Positions 29,454-39,117 of a stretch of 42,404 nucleotides of DNA are shown here, piece after piece (within the stretch, counting starts at the first letter, position 1; each line of letters starts with the position of its first letter). Position numbers and translations under genes: made by a program. Under the pieces are notes generated by a model. That model saw only the letters and a list, made by a program, of their open reading frames with translations, had not been told where the DNA came from and made no database searches. Origin of the DNA: Dysgonomonas sp. 511 (GTDB lineage: Bacteria > Bacteroidota > Bacteroidia > Bacteroidales > Dysgonomonadaceae). Where the stretch lies: assembly GCF_010501105.1 (NCBI RefSeq), contig NZ_QVMQ01000019.1, positions 1-42,404 on the forward strand. The letters are read 5' to 3'.

Positions 29454-32400
29454 CTATTGCTTCACTTCCACCCACTGCCCTTTGGTGCGGCTTTGATCTG
29501 CCGGGCTGTACATCGCTTCGCAGGCAACGGCAGGCAAATAGAATTTACCACAATATGCAGCCTGCAACCTCACTTTGAACGATTTGGTATGTCCCGAACT
29601 GATATTGAAGTATGTATAAACCCTGTCGTCGCGAATATCCTGATAGTTGAAAGACCCGCTGGAAGACTGGGCGGATTGATTGAACAAGCGGTTGTTGAAT
29701 ATTTCCCATCCCGATGCAAATATCTGGCTGAGAGTCATATCTGTAAGGTATTGACCGGAAACATTCTGTACAATAACACTCGCATAGAACTCTGTTCCCT
29801 GCTTCAACGAAGTCACATCTATTTCCTTATTGTTCTCGTCTATATATTTCACGTACAGGTTTACACCGTTATTCTGAGCCGGTGTGTTGTCAGTAAGCGG
29901 CTGCGTACGCCCCAATAGGCGGACAAACAACTGTCCCTCGCCTTTGTTCGAAAATTGTACATTCAACTGCTCTTTTGGTTTTATTGATATTTCCTGGAAG
30001 ACGTTCCCCGAATTGACTGGCGGCTGTTTTACTCCGTTCAACGACCATTCGTACGACAAAACTCCTCCTCCCATTTTCTCCGCCAGCTTCGACATAGCTA
30101 TCAGTCCGTACGCAGCCGTTTGTGTTGTAACATAGCCGCTACTTAGCTCTTGCGACACCTTAAACGACAATGCCAATGCCTTATCCACCCTGTCGAGCAA
30201 CAGGTAAGTCTCCATTATCATAGCCATATCGCGGGCAGGGCTGCCGTATGTATTATTGCGGAACGAATAAGAACCTACCTGATCGCTGACATTGTTCACC
30301 AGTTGCAGGGCGGCATCTTTCTTGCCGGCAAGCACATATGCAGCCGCCAACCGCCAACGAGACTGTGCAGAAGTATTAGCCATCTCTTTCAAACGGTTCA
30401 TTGCCCCCAATTCGGCATCTCCTGCTAATGCCAGCGTGTACAAACGGTATGCCTGCTGCAATTCGCTCATAGAATTGGTATAGTAAGTTTTATAAACTTC
30501 CTGCTTATTCCATGCCTGTGCAGTCTTCTTCTGGAACTGTTTCCATTTGGTCAACACCGATGAAGGTATTTCGTATCCTGCCCGTTGAGCCTCTACAAGA
30601 AAATGTCCGGCATATGTCGTTACCCACTCGCTAGGATAACGGTCGCCCGGCCAGTAGGCAATGCCTCCATCGCCCAATTGGCGCGATATTATCTGAGAGA
30701 TCGCACTCTTTACATGTTCGTTTATCTTCTCTTTCTCGCCATCGGTCAACACTCTGAAGTTGTCGATGTACAGTAATGGGAAACCTTTGGAAGTAACCTG
30801 CTCGGAACATCCGTGCGGATAGTAGCGCAGGAACTCAAGGTTTTTGCCCAGATCAATTCCCGGCATACGCGATATTTCGAGACGTGCCCAATCTCCGTCT
30901 TTTATATCTTCGAACGAGAGATTCAGCATTTCCGAACCGTTTGCCGGAACCAAAGCCTGCGAAGTCGTAACAACCGGAGCATTCGGGTTGCGTATCTCTA
31001 TATTGATGGTTTCGGTAGCAGTTTCTCCTGCTCCTGTTGCTTTTATGGTAACAGTCTCGAAGCCTGTTTTCTTTCCGGCCTTCACTCTGAAATAGACCAT
31101 TTTGTCGCCGGTTTCGGCGAATGTTACAGATTTGCTTGTGCCATCCATAAAGCTGAATAAGCCTTGCGATTGAACTGTGACATTTACCGTATTTACCTTC
31201 TTATCCATAGCAAATACATTTACAGGCAACAGTATTTCTTCTTCCGGCCCTGCCACACGCGGCAATGTGGAGAGTATCATCAACGGATTCCTCACCGGAA
31301 CCGTCTTTTCTGCACTGCCATATGCCCCTGCCGTATTTCCGGCAACCACCATCACCCGTACCGACCCGAAATAAGACGGCAGTATTATCTTATGGCTATT
31401 CGTTTTACCGCCTTTCAGCGTGAATGGCCCCAGATATTTAACTACAGGTTTGAACCTGTTCTTTTCGTTCTTCGTAGGGTTGAGAGCTTCATCACCCCCA
31501 ATACTCAGCAATGGGCCTATCTTTCCGGTCTGCGCTCCAACAACCATATCGAACATATCCCACGTACGTACACCAAGAGACTGACGCGAATAAAAATCGT
31601 TCCATGCATTCGGCGTTCTGAATGATGTAAGGTCGAGCAGCCCCTCATCTACAAGGGCAAGGGTATATGTCATGTCTTTACCCTCTCTTTCGGAAACTGA
31701 TACGGTAAATTCACGTTCCGGACGAAGTTCGTCTGCCATATTAATAACCGGAGTCAGCTTAGTATCTTTATTTTCTACATTTATGTTGCGTACACCATAC
31801 AAGCGGATAGGCAGGTCGTTGTCTTTCTGCGCATGAGGTTGAAGCAGGTTTGCAAATATGTAGAAGTTAGGAATCATTTCCTCAGTCACTTTGAAGCGGT
31901 ATTGCGTATCTTCTTCGGCACTGGTTTTCACCCAGGTCTTCGACAATATCTTCGAACCGTCTTCGATGCTGATAAGAGCACGCCCGGCAGAACTCTTAGG
32001 CAGGGTAACGGTTACTTCCTCGCCTACTTTGTACGATTGCTTGTCTGTATTGAAAGATAGCATTGTCAGCCCATTCGGGTCTTTCTTTTCGGAACGACCC
32101 CGCCACGAAGGCCAGTCTACATACAATATTTTACCCGAAATATGTCCGCCCTGCTTGTCGCTCACCATTACCAGATAGCGTCCCCACTCCGGATAGTCTA
32201 TACGGAACTTCACTTTGGCACGTCCACCGTTTGTGGTAGAAATGGTTTCGTTGAGCACAACCTTCGTTGATGTATTATTTATGTAAGACGACAGGTTGTC
32301 GTTGGAGTTCCACCACCACGACCACGACAGCTTATATATCTTAACATTCAGATTCGGGCGGTTTACCACCTGCCCCTTTGCATCCAATGTCACTATATCA

Positions 32401-35018
32401 ATCATATTATCCGCATCTGTTTCCAGCCAGCCGTGTTCGGTCGATGCCGGAGATTTTATCCCTATATAAGCGGGATATGGAGAGTAGGTTGCCGATTGTG
32501 TATAAATACTGGCATCGCCTCCCGATTCGAACACGCGGGACACAAAGTTCGCCCTCAACATACCCGGTGCACTAGATGCCTGAGGAAGCTTTGCGCTTAG
32601 CTGAGCTTCTCCTGCCGAATTGAGAGTTCCTTCGTATATCGTATATGTGTCGGACCTGAAATTAGATGCGGGATTGTTGAACGAATACTGCTCATACCCT
32701 TTGAACGGGGAATAAGCCTTACTCAATGTCATTTCCACTTTAGCTTTCAGGTTTGCAGCAGGTGCACCGTGCAACCATTGCGACGACAGTCCGGCAGAAA
32801 GATAACCTCGACTGGCATCTACCATATCGCCGACATTGAGACGGACTTTCAGACGGTTAGGCTTTACGGTTTCTATTTTCAATGTCTTGTGAAACGTTAC
32901 TGCTCCAACCTTCACCCGAGCCTGCCAGTTGCCGGTAATAGCATCGGAAGCTGTAGCCATGCGAAACGGGTAGAAGTTCTCCTTTCCGGTGGTCGAAATA
33001 TAGTTTCTCACCAACTGTCCGCGCGGGTTGTACAACTCCAGCGAAACCGGATGGTCTTTCGGCAAGGTCCGGTTCTTATCATCAAGTATGAATGTGACAA
33101 ATATGGAATCCCCCGGACGCCATACGCCACGTTCGCCATAAACATAGCCTTTCAGCCCCTTTTTTATCTCTTGCCCGCTTACATCGAAGTTGCTAAGAGA
33201 CAACGACAGGTTGGATGTAACTTTCAGATATGCTTTATCTTTGTTGTGCGAAGCTATTACGGCAAAAGGCACACCATCGCTATATTCTATATCTACAAAT
33301 CCGTTGCCATCGGTCGATCCGCTTCCTATTTGCTGCATCTGGTAGTTGTAAACATCTACCCTTGCACCGGATATAGGGTTGGTACTTAGAATATCTGTCA
33401 AGACGACTGACATCTTCTTGTCAGATCCCATTTTAGCTGTAATGCCGATATTGGATGCTAATACCATACAAGACTCCGACGACTTATTCATAAAGTAGGT
33501 TGCATGGCAAGGGTTGTCCCTTTCCGACCATACATAATCGTCCCAATTGCGACTCTGATAGTAATAGTAATCAGGGATATCCCAACTCTTTTGTTCCTCT
33601 TCGTCTATCTCGTCAAATCGTTCGAGAGACGCCTCTTCCGGTATTTGCGGCACTACCCCGTCGCATGGATAGAGGGAGTATTCTTTCCGCATAAAAAACT
33701 CAAGGCGATATACAGCTCCGGGATCCTGCTTGATCATCTTGGAAAGGTCGAGCGAGAATGTATTCCACTCTCCTAGTCGCAGGCTCGGGTCGGTATCGAG
33801 TCGCAGGCGTTTTTTCATTATGAGCTTGCCGAATCGCTTCAACGAGCCTGTTTCACCGAAGTCGTTTGTCTGCAAGTATCCCAATATATTGTTCTCGAAT
33901 ATCTTCACCACCTTCACATCCACAGCCCATAGGTTTACAGCCTGGAACGGGATGATGAGGTTGTCGGAGTTTGGCAGGATATTGCCTATACCTATCAGCT
34001 TTATCTCCGGGCTGTTTTTCTTTATGCTGATGGCAGCCGTATAATCCTTTTGTAAGGTGCGGTTGCCTGCGCTTTTCAGTTCCTTAAATATTTTGAGGTT
34101 GATACTGCTTCCCGCCGCTGCTTTGTCGAGATAGATACGCAGAATATTCTTCTGGATATCGAATGTATAGTTCTTTATACTACCCGGCTTTACCAACCCC
34201 TGAATATTCTGGTTCAATGACAAAGGGTCGCTGAAAGTAACCCGGATACATTCCTGTGGCGAATATTCCATTTCGACACCCAGCACAGAGAAATCCTGAA
34301 TCTTAGGGATAGCAATCTTCAACTCGTCCGTCTTACCCGAATTTATAGGCTTACCATCTATATTCAATACATATTCTAAATCGCTATCTCCCCTATACAG
34401 GCTGTCTATTTGCAGGCTGAAACGCCCCTTGCCCTGAGCCGGAACGATCTTTATCTTCGCATCCTTAGCCCGGTTTGCTCCCGAAAGCGAGAACATCTTC
34501 TGCACATTTTGTATATTGGCATCATCGGCCAAAGTTAGAGTTCCCTGTACTGTATTCCATGCCAGGTCGTTGTCCTTCATTGGCGAGTAGGGGGTCAGGG
34601 TTACGCTGAAATTCTGTTCGGGTACATAAAATCCGAATGCAAACTCTTTGTATTCGCTGTCTACTTTCAGCACTTTATCGAGCCTGAATGTAGCCTGATA
34701 CTCCTGTCCTTGTTTCAATTCCCCGGCTTCGGGTACAAACTTTATCGAGCGCGTACTTGTCCAATAGGCTTTGCCCTTGATGGAAGGGGAAAACTCGAAC
34801 AACTTCTGGTCTATTTCCTTATTCAGTTCTACAGAAGGTATATCCTGCGTCAGTTCTATCTGAATGTTTGACGATGAAGATACCTGTCCGTAAGTAAATG
34901 CTGCAATATATTTCGCAAATTCGGGATTTATATTGCGCGTGCCCGCTTTCTTGCACGAATTGAAGACGAAAAAACATGTCAAGGACGATAATAAGAGGAA
35001 ATACAAATACTTTTTCAT
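29454..35018 (-). CDS. Alpha-2-macroglobulin family lipoprotein
   Basis: A 1854-residue bacterial alpha-2-macroglobulin, a periplasmic or surface trap for attacking proteases. The signal MKKYLYFLLLSSLTCFFVFNSC ends in a lipidated cysteine, C22. Many macroglobulin-like beta domains follow, then the thioester motif YPHGCSEQ with C1404 and Q1407, then the helical thioester domain (about 1400-1650, GGIAYWPGDRYPSEWVTTYAGHFL) and a C-terminal receptor-type domain. The CxEQ motif is intact, so covalent trapping is possible. A TTG 36 bases upstream keeps the frame open, but the ATG at 35018 fits the lipoprotein signal. There is no adjacent pbpC, its partner in Proteobacteria. A tyrosine- and acid-rich stretch lies at about 480-520. 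Confidence 0.93.
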   Translation of the reverse strand: MKKYLYFLLLSSLTCFFVFNSCKKAGTRNINPEFAKYIAAFTYGQVSSSSNIQIELTQDIPSVELNKEIDQKLFEFSPSIKGKAYWTSTRSIKFVPEAGELKQGQEYQATFRLDKVLKVDSEYKEFAFGFYVPEQNFSVTLTPYSPMKDNDLAWNTVQGTLTLADDANIQNVQKMFSLSGANRAKDAKIKIVPAQGKGRFSLQIDSLYRGDSDLEYVLNIDGKPINSGKTDELKIAIPKIQDFSVLGVEMEYSPQECIRVTFSDPLSLNQNIQGLVKPGSIKNYTFDIQKNILRIYLDKAAAGSSINLKIFKELKSAGNRTLQKDYTAAISIKKNSPEIKLIGIGNILPNSDNLIIPFQAVNLWAVDVKVVKIFENNILGYLQTNDFGETGSLKRFGKLIMKKRLRLDTDPSLRLGEWNTFSLDLSKMIKQDPGAVYRLEFFMRKEYSLYPCDGVVPQIPEEASLERFDEIDEEEQKSWDIPDYYYYQSRNWDDYVWSERDNPCHATYFMNKSSESCMVLASNIGITAKMGSDKKMSVVLTDILSTNPISGARVDVYNYQMQQIGSGSTDGNGFVDIEYSDGVPFAVIASHNKDKAYLKVTSNLSLSLSNFDVSGQEIKKGLKGYVYGERGVWRPGDSIFVTFILDDKNRTLPKDHPVSLELYNPRGQLVRNYISTTGKENFYPFRMATASDAITGNWQARVKVGAVTFHKTLKIETVKPNRLKVRLNVGDMVDASRGYLSAGLSSQWLHGAPAANLKAKVEMTLSKAYSPFKGYEQYSFNNPASNFRSDTYTIYEGTLNSAGEAQLSAKLPQASSAPGMLRANFVSRVFESGGDASIYTQSATYSPYPAYIGIKSPASTEHGWLETDADNMIDIVTLDAKGQVVNRPNLNVKIYKLSWSWWWNSNDNLSSYINNTSTKVVLNETISTTNGGRAKVKFRIDYPEWGRYLVMVSDKQGGHISGKILYVDWPSWRGRSEKKDPNGLTMLSFNTDKQSYKVGEEVTVTLPKSSAGRALISIEDGSKILSKTWVKTSAEEDTQYRFKVTEEMIPNFYIFANLLQPHAQKDNDLPIRLYGVRNINVENKDTKLTPVINMADELRPEREFTVSVSEREGKDMTYTLALVDEGLLDLTSFRTPNAWNDFYSRQSLGVRTWDMFDMVVGAQTGKIGPLLSIGGDEALNPTKNEKNRFKPVVKYLGPFTLKGGKTNSHKIILPSYFGSVRVMVVAGNTAGAYGSAEKTVPVRNPLMILSTLPRVAGPEEEILLPVNVFAMDKKVNTVNVTVQSQGLFSFMDGTSKSVTFAETGDKMVYFRVKAGKKTGFETVTIKATGAGETATETINIEIRNPNAPVVTTSQALVPANGSEMLNLSFEDIKDGDWARLEISRMPGIDLGKNLEFLRYYPHGCSEQVTSKGFPLLYIDNFRVLTDGEKEKINEHVKSAISQIISRQLGDGGIAYWPGDRYPSEWVTTYAGHFLVEAQRAGYEIPSSVLTKWKQFQKKTAQAWNKQEVYKTYYTNSMSELQQAYRLYTLALAGDAELGAMNRLKEMANTSAQSRWRLAAAYVLAGKKDAALQLVNNVSDQVGSYSFRNNTYGSPARDMAMIMETYLLLDRVDKALALSFKVSQELSSGYVTTQTAAYGLIAMSKLAEKMGGGVLSYEWSLNGVKQPPVNSGNVFQEISIKPKEQLNVQFSNKGEGQLFVRLLGRTQPLTDNTPAQNNGVNLYVKYIDENNKEIDVTSLKQGTEFYASVIVQNVSGQYLTDMTLSQIFASGWEIFNNRLFNQSAQSSSGSFNYQDIRDDRVYTYFNISSGHTKSFKVRLQAAYCGKFYLPAVACEAMYSPADQSRTKGQWVEVKQ

Positions 35019-35072
35019 GATGGAAACGGAATTATTTTGTGCCTTATTTTGCAATACAGAATATCTGATTTA

Positions 35073-35080
35073 CAAATATA
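35073..35080 (-). promoter_or_regulatory. Candidate -7 box of the alpha-2-macroglobulin gene
   Basis: TATATTTG on the minus strand matches TAnnTTTG and gives a leader of about 50 bases to the ATG at 35018. No good -33 box is seen. Confidence 0.4.
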
Positions 35081-35199
35081 AAAGAATATCCCGTATTCTG
35101 CGGGTTTAGCGGCACCAATATTTCCATTTTGTTAAAAAAACGAGACGATTGCCAAATTATGCCAATCACCTCGTAATTATATATTTATTCCCTGCCCCC

Positions 35200-36147
35200 C
35201 TACAAAGGATATTCTTCGAATGCGTACAAGACAGTAGATAAATAACGCTCGCCCGTATCAGGCAGAAGTACCACGATATTTTTTCCTTTATTCTCAGGGC
35301 GTTTAGCCAACCGGATTGCCGCATAAGTAGCAGCTCCCGAAGATATACCGACCAGCAAACCTTCTGCTTTAGCCAGTTCGCGACTGGTACGGATAGCATC
35401 GTCGTTGCTCACCTGCAATACCTCGTCTACTACTGTGGCATTATACGTCTCAGGGACGAAGCCTGCACCTATACCCTGTATCTTATGAGGACCGGGGTTT
35501 CCTCCCGACAAGACAGGAGAATCGGCAGGTTCTACAGCCACAATTTTCACCTCGGGTTTATATTTCTTCAACACTTCTCCCACTCCGCTTATAGTTCCGC
35601 CTGTGCCGACACCAGCCACAAAGATATCGACTTGCCCATCGGTATCGCGCCATATTTCCTCAGCAGTTGTTTTCTTGTGGATAGCGGGGTTGGCAGGATT
35701 GGCAAACTGCTGTAGGATAACAGCCTTCGGGTTCTCCTGTTGCAACTGTTCCGCTTTTGCTATTGCACCCTTCATGCCTTCCGGGCCGGGAGTCAATACG
35801 ATGTTTGCACCCAATGCTTTAAGCAGATTGCGACGTTCTATACTCATGGTTTCGGGCATGGTAAGGGTCAGTTTGTAACCCTTGGCTGCTGCTACAAATG
35901 CCAGCCCGATACCTGTATTGCCACTTGTAGGCTCTATCAGCTCACTATCGGGCTTTAGTACGCCCGATGCTTCGGCATCTTCGATCATTGCATTAGCAAT
36001 ACGGTCTTTTACGCTCGATGCAGGATTGAAATACTCCAGTTTTGCTATTATCTTAGCATCCAATCCATGTTTCTTATCAAAGTTCGACAGCTCCATAAGG
36101 GGTGTATTGCCTATCAGGTCTGTCAGTTTTTTCGCTATACGTGCCAT
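35200..36147 (-). CDS. cysK: Cysteine synthase A (O-acetylserine sulfhydrylase)
   Basis: PLP enzyme that makes L-cysteine from O-acetylserine and sulfide. PLP is bound at K47 in [18 protein letters not shown] at about 73-79 is the substrate loop, and [10 protein letters not shown] binds the PLP phosphate. At 315 residues the length is normal, and the short C-terminus ([14 protein letters not shown]) favours CysK over CysM. It stands alone: the macroglobulin gene lies downstream and the divergent repeat-filled gap with dut lies upstream. A cystathionine beta-synthase-like role is less likely because extra domains are absent. Confidence 0.95.
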   Translation of the reverse strand: MARIAKKLTDLIGNTPLMELSNFDKKHGLDAKIIAKLEYFNPASSVKDRIANAMIEDAEASGVLKPDSELIEPTSGNTGIGLAFVAAAKGYKLTLTMPETMSIERRNLLKALGANIVLTPGPEGMKGAIAKAEQLQQENPKAVILQQFANPANPAIHKKTTAEEIWRDTDGQVDIFVAGVGTGGTISGVGEVLKKYKPEVKIVAVEPADSPVLSGGNPGPHKIQGIGAGFVPETYNATVVDEVLQVSNDDAIRTSRELAKAEGLLVGISSGAATYAAIRLAKRPENKGKNIVVLLPDTGERYLSTVLYAFEEYPL

Positions 36148-36245
36148 ACTTTATGTATTTATTAAGAGTTACTTTTCGGTTTTATATTAACGTTTATCCT
36201 TGCGAATCCCTTATTGATTTAACCTTATTTTGCAATATATAGTCA

Positions 36246-36642
36246 AAAAGTAACACAAGTAACAGTTTTTTCAGTTGTCAGTCAACAATATCTTTAAGAT
36301 ACGAGTAAACAAGATACAAGATACAAGTTCATATTTTATAAGAAACCAACTCGTTAACTCACCTACTCAGGGCAAACGCATGAAATTTATCCAAACTCAA
36401 TTCTGAGCTTTGTAGGGGCGAATTATCATTCGCCCGCAGATTTTCCCTATTCCGGGCGAATGATAATGCTCATCTACTGGTGTCTTGTATCTCTCTAAAA
36501 AGTAACACATGTAACACATTTTTTATCATTTTTTCATTGTCACTTTTCCCCTCCCTTGTCGTGGCTTTGCTCATAAGTCCCCCTTGGGGGATTAGGGGGC
36601 TTCCTCACTTCGGAGGTGTAGGGACTATATAGATAAACTTTT
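36246..36642. repeat. Mosaic intergenic repeat, copy B
   Basis: Second copy of the framework at 12266-12672, here between the divergent cysK and dut genes. It shares AAAAAGTAACACAAGTAACA, GTAAACAAGATACAAG, AGAAACCAACTCGTTAACTC, CTACTGGT.TCTTGTATC, AAAAAGTAACACATGTAACAC and the closing TATATAGATAAA. It lacks the 121-base element of copy A but carries another insert (36368-36468). The tail hairpin is CCCCC-TT-GGGGG, where copy A has CCCATCC-CTTT-GGATGGG. Confidence 0.75.
36368..36468. repeat. 101-base insert with GGGGCGAAT palindrome and flanking direct repeats
   Basis: The insert splits a site that is continuous in copy A (CTCGTCTACTGG). It is flanked by CTCACCTACT (36358-36367) and CTCATCTACT (36469-36478), which agree at 9 of 10 positions and look like a target duplication. 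The insert holds the left GGGGCGAAT arm (36413-36434, identical to copy A's) and a right arm cut short after GGGCGAATGATAAT (36454-36467). Confidence 0.6.
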
Positions 36643-36875
36643 CTCCTTTTTATTGCCATTAATATTTGATACAAAACTACGAGGATTGCAATAGATTATC
36701 AATCGCTTTGTCATGGTATTTTTATACCGCGATTATGGTATGTATTTAACGGCTGGCGGCAGCGAATAGTTTAACCTGCAAGGCAATCATTGCTTTAATT
36801 CTTAATTTTTATCAATTAACAGAGTAGATTGCAAAGATTTAACTAATTTCGCAAGAATATAATACTTACACCACA
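36643..36875. other. Non-coding leader region of dut
   Basis: AT-rich, with a small hairpin GGTAT/ATACC near 36714-36727 and GCAAT/ATTGC near 36783-36793. TAATTTCG at 36844-36851 is one mismatch from the -7 consensus and is the best promoter candidate for dut, without a clear -33 box. No gene is seen. Confidence 0.4.
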
Positions 36876-37310
36876 ATGAGAATAAAAATTATCAATAAAT
36901 CGCATCATCCACTCCCCGAATACGCCACTCCATATTCAGCAGGAGTAGATTTGCGGGCTAATATAACAGAGTCAATAACATTGAAACCGTTGGAACGCAC
37001 ACTTGTTCCCACCGGCCTTTACCTGGAACTGCCGCAAGGCTATGAAGCGCAAATACGCCCAAGAAGCGGGCTGGCATTCAAGCACGGATTGACTGTCTTG
37101 AACTCTCCCGGAACGATAGACGCAGACTATCGTGGAGAAATTCGTGTGATACTGGTCAACTTATCCAACGAGGAGTTTGTTATTAACGACGGCGAACGTA
37201 TTTGCCAGATGGTAATAGCAACCCATGCCCAGGTGAGCTGGGAGGAGGTAGATGCCATCAACGAAACAGAACGTGGAGCCGGAGGCTTCGGTCATACAGG
37301 AAAACAATAA
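36876..37310 (+). CDS. dut: dUTP diphosphatase
   Basis: Hydrolyses dUTP to dUMP and diphosphate, keeping uracil out of DNA and feeding dTMP synthesis. The trimeric dUTPase motifs are all present: AGVDLRA (motif 1), [10 protein letters not shown] (2), [11 protein letters not shown] (3), ERICQMVI (4) and the C-terminal [11 protein letters not shown] (5) that closes over the active site. At 144 residues it is complete. It is the first gene of a plus-strand series and ends 28 bases before the TPR gene, in the same order I recall for other Bacteroidales. Confidence 0.97.
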   Translation: MRIKIINKSHHPLPEYATPYSAGVDLRANITESITLKPLERTLVPTGLYLELPQGYEAQIRPRSGLAFKHGLTVLNSPGTIDADYRGEIRVILVNLSNEEFVINDGERICQMVIATHAQVSWEEVDAINETERGAGGFGHTGKQ

Positions 37311-37338
37311 CAGGCCGGCAATTGCTTTATAACAAAAT

Positions 37339-39117
37339 ATGCAGAAGAAATTTTATTTATATACATTCATCACCTTTTTGTTTTTGTGTTTCAGCCTCTC
37401 TCTTGTGGCTCAGCAATCGAAAAAGGGAACAACCGGTTTTTCCCAAAAACTGCCTTTAGACCAGCAACGTAAATTCGATTATTATTTTTACGAGGCTATG
37501 AACGCAAAAGCATTGGGCAAATACGATGCCTTGTACGACTACCTCACATATTGTACGCAGATAGACTCTACCAATGCAAACGTACTCTACGAATTGGGCA
37601 GCTACTACAATTCTACCGACAATAAGAATAAGGCGATAGACCTTTACCGGAAAGCAATCGGCTACGACGCCGACAATTATTATTACAACATAGCATATGC
37701 CATGCTATGCCTCGAATTTAAGCAATACAGCGATGCAATCGGGCAACTTGAAAAACTAATAAAGGAAAACCCCGACAATGCCGATTTGTATGTCTATCTT
37801 TCGGAATCGTACCGTGTGGATGGCAATATACCAAAAGCAATCTCTACATTGGACAAGCTGGAAACGATAGTGGGGTTGAACGAGAAAATCAGCCTACAGA
37901 AATACCAGCTCTATACATATACAAAGCAGGAGAAAAAAGCATTTGCCGAAATACAAAAGTATATTGATAAATACCCGAACGAAATAAGATACCAGATATT
38001 ACTAGGCGACCTTTATCTACAGGCAGGGAAAAAACCGGAGGCGTTTATGGTCTACAGCAAAGCCAAATCTATAGACCCGGAAGACCCTTACCTGATTTCG
38101 TCCATCGCCGAGTATTACGAGCAGACTGGCAATAAAGCCGCTGCGGAAAACGAATTGCAGACTGTGCTTATCAGTCCCAAAATGGATGTGGACACCAAAC
38201 TGGCCATTCTTGCCCAGTATATAGGTACGCTGCAACAAAACAAGAGCAGCACGGATGCCGCCAATGCCCTGTTCGACACATTGATGATACAGCATCCGCA
38301 AGAGCCCAAACTCAACCTGATGTATGGCAACCTGCTGATGATGCAGGCCAAGAAGGATGAAGCCCGTTTCCAGTACAGGCTGTTTGCCGAAGCAAACCCT
38401 ACCAACCCTACAGGGTGGGAACAGATGTTGGCTACTGCTTTTCCCGACAGTGTCGACCTGACGATAAGCATATGCGAGGAGGCTCTGACCTACATCGCCG
38501 ACCAGCCCCAGTTTTACTTCTATCTGGGTATATCCAAGTATATGAAAGATGAACACCGGAAAGCTCTCGACGTATTGCAGGAAGGGGTACAATATGTAGA
38601 CGAGAATAATAAAAGCCTGCTTTCCGATTTTTACGGGCAGATAGGCGATCTTTATTACCATATCGGGCAGATGGACAGTGCATTCGCCGTTTACGATAAG
38701 TCGCTTTCATTCAACCCGAACAATCTCGGTATCCTCAATAATTACAGCTATTTCCTCTCGCTGCAAAAGAAGAATCTGGATAAGGCAGAGAAGATGAGCA
38801 GCATAACAGTGAAAGCCGAACCATCGAACCCCACTTATCTGGACACCTACGGCTGGATACTTTTCCAACAAGGAGCTTATGTGATCTCAAAAATATATAT
38901 AGAAAACGCCATAAAGTACAGCGAAGCAAACAAAGAGGAACTGAGCGCAGAGGTTCTTGAACATTACGGAGATGTATTGTACAAAACCGAAGAACCTGAA
39001 AAAGCTTTGGAATACTGGACAAAGGCGAAAGAAAAAGGAGACAGCGACTCCAAAACACTGGATAAAAAAATAGAAGAGAAAACTTATATTGAGGTTGTAG
39101 CAGATGAAGCAAAATAA
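37339..39117 (+). CDS. Exported tetratricopeptide-repeat protein
   Basis: A 592-residue protein with a signal peptide of about 25 residues (ending LVA-QQ), followed by TPR-type helix pairs over nearly the whole length (for example ANVLYELGSYYNSTDNKNKA, DFYGQIGDLYYHIGQMDSAF, NNLGILNNYSYFLSLQKKNL, EVLEHYGDVLYKTEEPEKAL). It is likely a periplasmic or outer-membrane-associated scaffold. It overlaps the DUF4292 gene by 14 bases and the pair is probably translationally coupled, so the TPR protein may act together with that lipoprotein. No enzymatic domain is present. Confidence 0.88.
   Translation: MQKKFYLYTFITFLFLCFSLSLVAQQSKKGTTGFSQKLPLDQQRKFDYYFYEAMNAKALGKYDALYDYLTYCTQIDSTNANVLYELGSYYNSTDNKNKAIDLYRKAIGYDADNYYYNIAYAMLCLEFKQYSDAIGQLEKLIKENPDNADLYVYLSESYRVDGNIPKAISTLDKLETIVGLNEKISLQKYQLYTYTKQEKKAFAEIQKYIDKYPNEIRYQILLGDLYLQAGKKPEAFMVYSKAKSIDPEDPYLISSIAEYYEQTGNKAAAENELQTVLISPKMDVDTKLAILAQYIGTLQQNKSSTDAANALFDTLMIQHPQEPKLNLMYGNLLMMQAKKDEARFQYRLFAEANPTNPTGWEQMLATAFPDSVDLTISICEEALTYIADQPQFYFYLGISKYMKDEHRKALDVLQEGVQYVDENNKSLLSDFYGQIGDLYYHIGQMDSAFAVYDKSLSFNPNNLGILNNYSYFLSLQKKNLDKAEKMSSITVKAEPSNPTYLDTYGWILFQQGAYVISKIYIENAIKYSEANKEELSAEVLEHYGDVLYKTEEPEKALEYWTKAKEKGDSDSKTLDKKIEEKTYIEVVADEAK

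Noticed and set aside
35019..35054. Longer alpha-2-macroglobulin starting with TTG at 35054
   Set aside because: It would place 12 polar residues before a clean lipoprotein signal; the ATG at 35018 begins the signal directly.
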